Source of the DNA: Alkalimonas sp.
GTDB lineage: Bacteria > Pseudomonadota > Gammaproteobacteria > Enterobacterales > Alteromonadaceae
NCBI GenBank assembly: GCA_022565655.1
Contig: JAIUMG010000114.1
Span: forward strand, 1 to 9,758
Length of the DNA stretch: 9,758 bases
Direction: 5' to 3'
The stretch's first letter is position 1. Each line of letters begins with the position of its first letter. Positions 6,384 through 9,758 of the stretch are shown here, piece by piece. Made by a program: the position numbers and the translations under genes. Under the pieces are notes generated by a model. That model worked only from the letters and a program-made list of their open reading frames with translations. It made no database searches and was not told where the DNA came from.

Positions 6384-8354
6384 ATGTCCTCAATTCGCGA
6401 AGAAGTTGCTGCTACGTTCCGGCCCAAAGGCCCATTAGCTCGCGCTATCCCTGGCTTTAATGCCCGGGAGGCTCAATTAAAACTGGCTGCGAGCATTGCC
6501 GAGACCATCGAAAAAGATGCCGTGCTGGTCGCTGAAGCGGGCACTGGCACGGGAAAAACCTTTGCTTACCTGGTTCCAGCCTTGCTGTCTGGCAAGAAAG
6601 TGCTGCTGTCTACCGGCACCAAAAACCTGCAGGAGCAACTATTTTATCGTGACCTACCCACCATGACGCAAGCACTGGCCAGCCCATTGCAGCTGGCTTT
6701 GCTAAAAGGGCGGGCCAATTACCTGTGTTTGTATCGATTGGAACAGCATGTCCAGCATGTGCCCAATGCTGAGCCGCAGCTGTTGCAGGATCTTAGCTTA
6801 ATTCATAAGTGGTCTGGTGAAACGCAAACCGGAGATATTGGCGAGCTGACCTACATTGCCGAAGACTCCAAGGCGTTGCCTTACATCACCAGCACCACCG
6901 ATAACTGCCTGGGCAAAGATTGCCCGGTGTATGACGAATGCCACTTATTGAAAGCCCGTAAAAAAGCACTGGCTGCGGATGTGGTGATTGTGAATCATCA
7001 TTTATTTTTTGCCGACTTAGCTTTGCGTGATACTGGTTTTGGCGAGTTGCTGCCGCAAATGGATGTATTTATCTTCGATGAAGCGCATCAGCTGCCGGAT
7101 ATCGCCAGCGATTACTTTGGCGAACACTTGTCATCGCGACAGCTGCTTGAGCTGTGTCGGGATATGGAACTGGTATGTAAAAACGACTTACTCGATCACC
7201 CGCAGTTGCGTAAAATCAATGATAAGTTGGCGCAACAGGTGAAAGATTGGCGGCTACAGTTTCCGGTTGATCCCGAGCGCGGCAACTGGCGTGAGCGCAG
7301 CCAGCAACCTGCGATGCAATTGATGATGCAGCGGCTGAATGAAGGCATGGAGTTGTTGTATCAGGTATTGAAAGATAGCCTAGGCCGAAGTGAAGCGGCT
7401 GATCACTGTTTCGAGCGACTAGCATTGTGTCGCGGCCGCTTGAAAAAGTTTTCTGAAACCAACCAAACTGATGTCAGTCTGTGGTACGAAACCAGCCGTT
7501 TGCATTTGAATGTGCATCTGACTCCGCTCAGTATTGCCGATAAATTTCGTCAGGTGGTGTTTGGGGAAGCGCGTAGCTGGATTTTTACCTCGGCCACCTT
7601 ATCGGTTGATGGCGGCTTTGATCATTATCTGGATCAGATGGGACTGCAGCAAGCAGAACGTCTGTTGCTGGATAGCCCCTTTAATTTTGCCGAGCAGGCT
7701 TTATTGTGTGTGCCACGTTATCTGCCTGAGCCTTTTCAACATCAAGCGATGCAACAGGCTTTGTTGCAAACTGCCATTCCGTTGATTAAAGCCAACAATG
7801 GCCGTTGTTTTTTCTTATTTACTAGTCACCGTATGCTGCAATGGGTGGCCTCGGTATTGCCAGAGCATATCCGCCAGCCCGTGCTGGTGCAGGGCCAGAC
7901 CAGCAAGCGAGTACTGCTTGAAAAATTTGTTCAGTTGGATGATGCGGTATTGCTTGGTACCAGTAGCTTCTGGGAAGGCGTGGATGTAAGGGGCGATGCC
8001 CTTAGTCTGGTTATTATCGACAAGTTACCCTTTGCCTCGCCAGACGACCCCTTATTGCAGGCCCGCATGGAGGCGGTCAGCCGTCGTGGTGGTGATCCTT
8101 TTGGCGAAGTGCAATTGCCGCAGGCGGTGATCACCTTAAAGCAAGGAGTAGGGCGCTTAATCCGTGATGTGACCGATCGCGGTGTGCTGGTGATTTGTGA
8201 TAATCGTTTAGTGACCCGTCCTTATGGCGCTGTGTTTTTAAAAAGCCTGCCGCCGATGCAACGTACCCGCAGTTTAGCTGACGTTGAAGCATTTATTGCT
8301 GCGCGTGACGCCCTGGATGAGAGCCACAGCAGTTCGCTTGCTGCGACCGAATGA
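6384..8354 (+). CDS. yoaA: YoaA, DinG/XPD-family Fe-S cluster DNA helicase
   Basis: This is a superfamily 2, 5'-3' type helicase of the DinG/XPD group; E. coli YoaA acts in DNA damage tolerance and binds the chi subunit (HolC) of DNA polymerase III. Motifs in the 656-aa protein: Walker A AGTGTGKT (52-59), the 4Fe-4S cysteines Cys115, Cys175, Cys180 and Cys186, NHHLFFADL (204-212), Walker B DEAH (232-235), SATL (403-406), GTSSFWEGVDVRGD (525-538) and the arginine-finger motif QGVGRLIRD (587-595). Length (E. coli 636 aa), and strong similarity from memory to E. coli YoaA in the DNCLG...CP and IIDKLPF...SPDDPLL regions, favour YoaA over the longer DinG. tsaB follows 81 nt downstream, the same neighbourhood as in E. 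coli. All key residues are intact. Confidence 0.95.
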   Translation: MSSIREEVAATFRPKGPLARAIPGFNAREAQLKLAASIAETIEKDAVLVAEAGTGTGKTFAYLVPALLSGKKVLLSTGTKNLQEQLFYRDLPTMTQALASPLQLALLKGRANYLCLYRLEQHVQHVPNAEPQLLQDLSLIHKWSGETQTGDIGELTYIAEDSKALPYITSTTDNCLGKDCPVYDECHLLKARKKALAADVVIVNHHLFFADLALRDTGFGELLPQMDVFIFDEAHQLPDIASDYFGEHLSSRQLLELCRDMELVCKNDLLDHPQLRKINDKLAQQVKDWRLQFPVDPERGNWRERSQQPAMQLMMQRLNEGMELLYQVLKDSLGRSEAADHCFERLALCRGRLKKFSETNQTDVSLWYETSRLHLNVHLTPLSIADKFRQVVFGEARSWIFTSATLSVDGGFDHYLDQMGLQQAERLLLDSPFNFAEQALLCVPRYLPEPFQHQAMQQALLQTAIPLIKANNGRCFFLFTSHRMLQWVASVLPEHIRQPVLVQGQTSKRVLLEKFVQLDDAVLLGTSSFWEGVDVRGDALSLVIIDKLPFASPDDPLLQARMEAVSRRGGDPFGEVQLPQAVITLKQGVGRLIRDVTDRGVLVICDNRLVTRPYGAVFLKSLPPMQRTRSLADVEAFIAARDALDESHSSSLAATE

Positions 8355-8369
8355 TCGCCCTTCGAACTG

Positions 8370-8399
8370 CTGGCAACTGGCCAGCTGACAAGGTAGAAT
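8370..8399 (+). promoter_or_regulatory. Possible tsaB promoter
   Basis: CTGGCA (8370-8375), an 18-nt spacer and TAGAAT (8394-8399) resemble a sigma-70 promoter, with four and five matches to consensus. A 6-bp inverted repeat GCTGGC/GCCAGC with a 5-nt loop (8369-8385) overlaps the -35. It has no T run, so it is not a terminator. If real, tsaB has its own promoter in addition to any read-through from yoaA. Confidence 0.35.
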
Positions 8400-8425
8400 C
8401 CAGCGTTTACATTGCTTTCCTGCAC

Positions 8426-8429
8426 GGAG
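8426..8429 (+). promoter_or_regulatory. Ribosome binding site that fixes the tsaB GTG start
   Basis: GGAG is placed 6 nt before the GTG at 8436. The longer reading from a TTG at 8412 would put this element inside the gene and add eight residues absent from the TsaB family N terminus. Confidence 0.75.
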
Positions 8430-8435
8430 TTTAGA

Positions 8436-9122
8436 GTGAAATTACTGGCCCTGGATACCTCGACTGAAGCCTGTTCTGTTGCCTTACTGGTCGATGGCCA
8501 GATCCTGGCACTGGATGAAGTCTGCCCACAGCAGCATAGTAAGCGGGTACTGCCGATGGTGCAGCAGCTGCTTAGTGAAGCAGAACTGAGCTTGCAGCAA
8601 TTGGATGGCCTGGTGTTTGGCAAAGGGCCCGGTAGTTTTACCGGAGTACGTATTGGCGTTGGTGTGGCGCAAGGCCTGGCATTTGGCGCTGATCTACCTG
8701 TGCATGGTGTCTCGACTTTAGCGGCCATGGCACAAGCAGCTCATCGTATGCAGCAAGCTCAGCAGGTTATTGCTGCCATTGATGCCCGGATGGCAGAAAT
8801 TTATCTTGGCATCTACCAGCTTGATGGCTCAGGCATCATGCAATTGCAGGGGACTGAGCAGGCGATTAAGCCAGCAGCATTAATGCCCTTAACGAATGCA
8901 GTGGATTACGTTGCGGCTGGGACCGGCTGGCAAACCTATGGTGACATACTGCAGCAATGGCAAACCGCTCGTTCAAGTGACATTTTGTATCCATCAGCAC
9001 AGGATATGTTGGTGTTGGCTCAGCCAAGCTGGCATGGTTCCGGCTTTGTTGCAGCCGAACTGGCTGAACCCAGCTATGTGCGTGATGAAGTCAGCTGGAA
9101 AAAACTACCCGGACGTGGTTAA
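8436..9122 (+). CDS. tsaB: TsaB, tRNA threonylcarbamoyladenosine synthesis dimerisation subunit
   Basis: TsaB is the inactive ASKHA-fold partner that binds TsaD and, with TsaE, transfers threonylcarbamoyl from TC-AMP to A37 of ANN-decoding tRNAs; it is usually essential. The GTG start gives 228 aa (E. coli 231). It shows the N-terminal LLALDTSTEACSVAL strand (3-17), the family signature KGPGSFTGVRIG (63-74), DARMAEIYLG (116-125), and the C-terminal EPSYVRDEVSWKKL (211-224) that corresponds to the P-x-Y-L-R end of TsaB. tsaC, tsaD and tsaE are not in this window. Unlike E. coli, no slp/yeaY homologue follows. No defects seen. Confidence 0.96.
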   Translation: MKLLALDTSTEACSVALLVDGQILALDEVCPQQHSKRVLPMVQQLLSEAELSLQQLDGLVFGKGPGSFTGVRIGVGVAQGLAFGADLPVHGVSTLAAMAQAAHRMQQAQQVIAAIDARMAEIYLGIYQLDGSGIMQLQGTEQAIKPAALMPLTNAVDYVAAGTGWQTYGDILQQWQTARSSDILYPSAQDMLVLAQPSWHGSGFVAAELAEPSYVRDEVSWKKLPGRG

Positions 9123-9136
9123 AGGCTCAATGCCGC

Positions 9137-9165
9137 TTTGCATATAAGCAAGGCTTGGTTATACT
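9137..9165 (+). promoter_or_regulatory. Possible promoter for the 101-aa gene
   Basis: TTTGCA (9137-9142), a 17-nt spacer and TATACT (9160-9165) form a fair sigma-70 match. A second TATACT at 9176-9181 follows, with TTGGTT at 15 nt spacing (9155-9160), so a tandem start is possible. These lie in the 97-nt gap after tsaB. Confidence 0.4.
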
Positions 9166-9219
9166 GGTGATGTTTTATACTATCAATGTCTTCAATAATT
9201 CTGGCGGAGTCGTGCAGCC

Positions 9220-9525
9220 ATGAGTGTTGGCTTTAACAGCAATTATCCAGTCGGCGGTGTGGCAGGTGTCTTTAATGATGTGCCTGCGCGTTCACCTGCA
9301 TCCGTGGATCGCTCAGCACCGTCAGAAACACCGCAAGGTGGTGGTATTCGTCGCTCTGAGCAAGCGGTTGATATGCTGGAGCGTGATGCGGGCCGCAGGC
9401 AGTCTACGCAAAGTCGTTTAGCTGGCGGCAGAGCCAACAACGGCATTGCCGCTTACCAGGACGTTGCCAGCCAGCCGCAACGAGCTGAAATCCAAAGCAT
9501 GCTCGGTATTGATTTATTTGCTTGA
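9220..9525 (+). CDS. Small protein of unknown function (101 aa)
   Basis: I cannot assign a function. The first half (1-40) is Gly, Ser, Pro and Ala rich (MSVGFNSNYPVGG...) and looks disordered. The second half (about 43-101) looks helical, with many Arg, Gln and Ala residues, and ends QRAEIQSMLGIDLFA. The C-terminal pattern, a Tyr in an Ala-rich helix followed by R-x-E-I-x-x-M-L-G-I-D-L-F, recalls small uncharacterised proteins of marine gammaproteobacteria, but that is a memory and not a match I can verify. There is no signal peptide, cysteine or transmembrane segment. GGAG lies 10 nt before the ATG, a rather long spacing. A promoter-like sequence precedes it, so it is probably its own transcription unit. 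Confidence 0.72.
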   Translation: MSVGFNSNYPVGGVAGVFNDVPARSPASVDRSAPSETPQGGGIRRSEQAVDMLERDAGRRQSTQSRLAGGRANNGIAAYQDVASQPQRAEIQSMLGIDLFA

Positions 9526-9589
9526 TCGAACGTTTTTTTCATTTCAATTTACACGCCTTACCACACCATCACAGTGATCCTTTGAGTTT

Positions 9590-9637
9590 GTTTAGCCGTA
9601 TTTGCAGTTGTACAGCAAACCGTGTACTCGGCTAAAC
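9590..9637. repeat. 48-base inverted repeat upstream of the dehydrogenase gene
   Basis: GTTTAGCCG (9590-9598) and CGGCTAAAC (9629-9637) are perfect 9-bp complements. Inside, TTTGC (9601-9605) and GCAAA (9615-9619) form a second 5-bp arm. No T run follows on either strand, so it does not look like an intrinsic terminator. It ends 33 nt before the dehydrogenase ATG and could be an operator, a structured 5' leader or a remnant of a repeat family. Confidence 0.5.
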
Positions 9638-9670
9638 CGTCGGTCATTTGGAATCACCACAGGGACATGC

Positions 9671-9758
9671 ATGAAATCATGCTTCATCACAGGAGCCAGC
9701 TCTGGTATCGGCCGTGAGTTGGCTTGCCATTATGCAGGCAAAGGCTGGCAGGTTTTTG
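9671..9758 (+). CDS. Short-chain dehydrogenase/reductase (5' end only)
   Basis: Only 29 codons are visible before the window ends. The protein starts MKSCFITGASSGIGRELA, with the classical SDR Rossmann motif T-G-A-S-S-G-I-G at residues 7-14 at the start of the NAD(P)-binding fold. AGGG lies 6 nt before the ATG. The catalytic Ser, Tyr and Lys are beyond the edge, so substrate and cofactor preference cannot be judged. The start codon sits inside a short palindrome, GCATGA-AA-TCATGC (9669-9682). Confidence 0.9.
   Translation, partial: MKSCFITGASSGIGRELACHYAGKGWQVF

Noticed and set aside
8222..8728. 168-codon minus-strand open frame opposite the yoaA end and tsaB
   Set aside because: Low-complexity Ser/Thr/Ala/Pro-rich translation typical of antisense shadow; both plus-strand genes have intact diagnostic motifs.
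9481..9539. Intrinsic terminator after the 101-aa gene (seven T at 9533-9539)
   Set aside because: The only upstream stem (CGAGC/GCTCG, 9481-9505) is inside the coding sequence and almost 30 nt from the T run. No stem adjoins the T run.

Overview
The window is chromosomal DNA of a gammaproteobacterium. The evidence is a his operon in the order hisG-D-C-B-H-A with an enteric-type His-codon leader peptide, a bifunctional HisB, a long-form (about 300 aa) HisG, and an adjacent yoaA-tsaB pair as in E. coli and its relatives. Base composition is balanced by eye. The overall look suggests an Alteromonadales-like marine or freshwater lineage (Rheinheimera/Alishewanella type), but that placement is inference. 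I see no insertion sequence, phage, CRISPR, tRNA or rRNA.

Left half (1-5577, minus strand): six histidine biosynthesis genes, tightly packed and translationally coupled, with hisA cut by the window edge. Upstream is a complete attenuator: a 12-codon hisL peptide with five consecutive His codons, then segments that can form mutually exclusive helices, ending in a strong intrinsic terminator 22 nt before hisG. In the usual attenuation logic, lack of His-tRNA stalls the ribosome on the His codons and favours read-through into hisG; ample His-tRNA lets the ribosome reach the stop codon and favours termination. The gene products cover PRPP/ATP condensation (HisG), IGP synthesis (HisH, HisA; HisF lies outside), and the last steps to histidine (HisB, HisC, HisD).

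Centre (5578-6007): a 430-base AT-rich divergent intergenic region between the his leader and a rightward gene. It contains nested inverted repeats, a perfect 12-base palindrome and weak promoter-like hexamers, but no convincing gene.

Right half (6008-9758, plus strand): a small charged protein of unknown function (83 aa), yoaA (DinG/XPD-like Fe-S helicase), tsaB (tRNA t6A synthesis), a 101-aa protein of unknown function, a 48-base inverted repeat, and the first 29 codons of a short-chain dehydrogenase. These look like separate housekeeping units rather than one pathway.

I found no clear undescribed system. The points that best repay checking are the his leader architecture, the intergenic repeats and the two uncharacterised small proteins.
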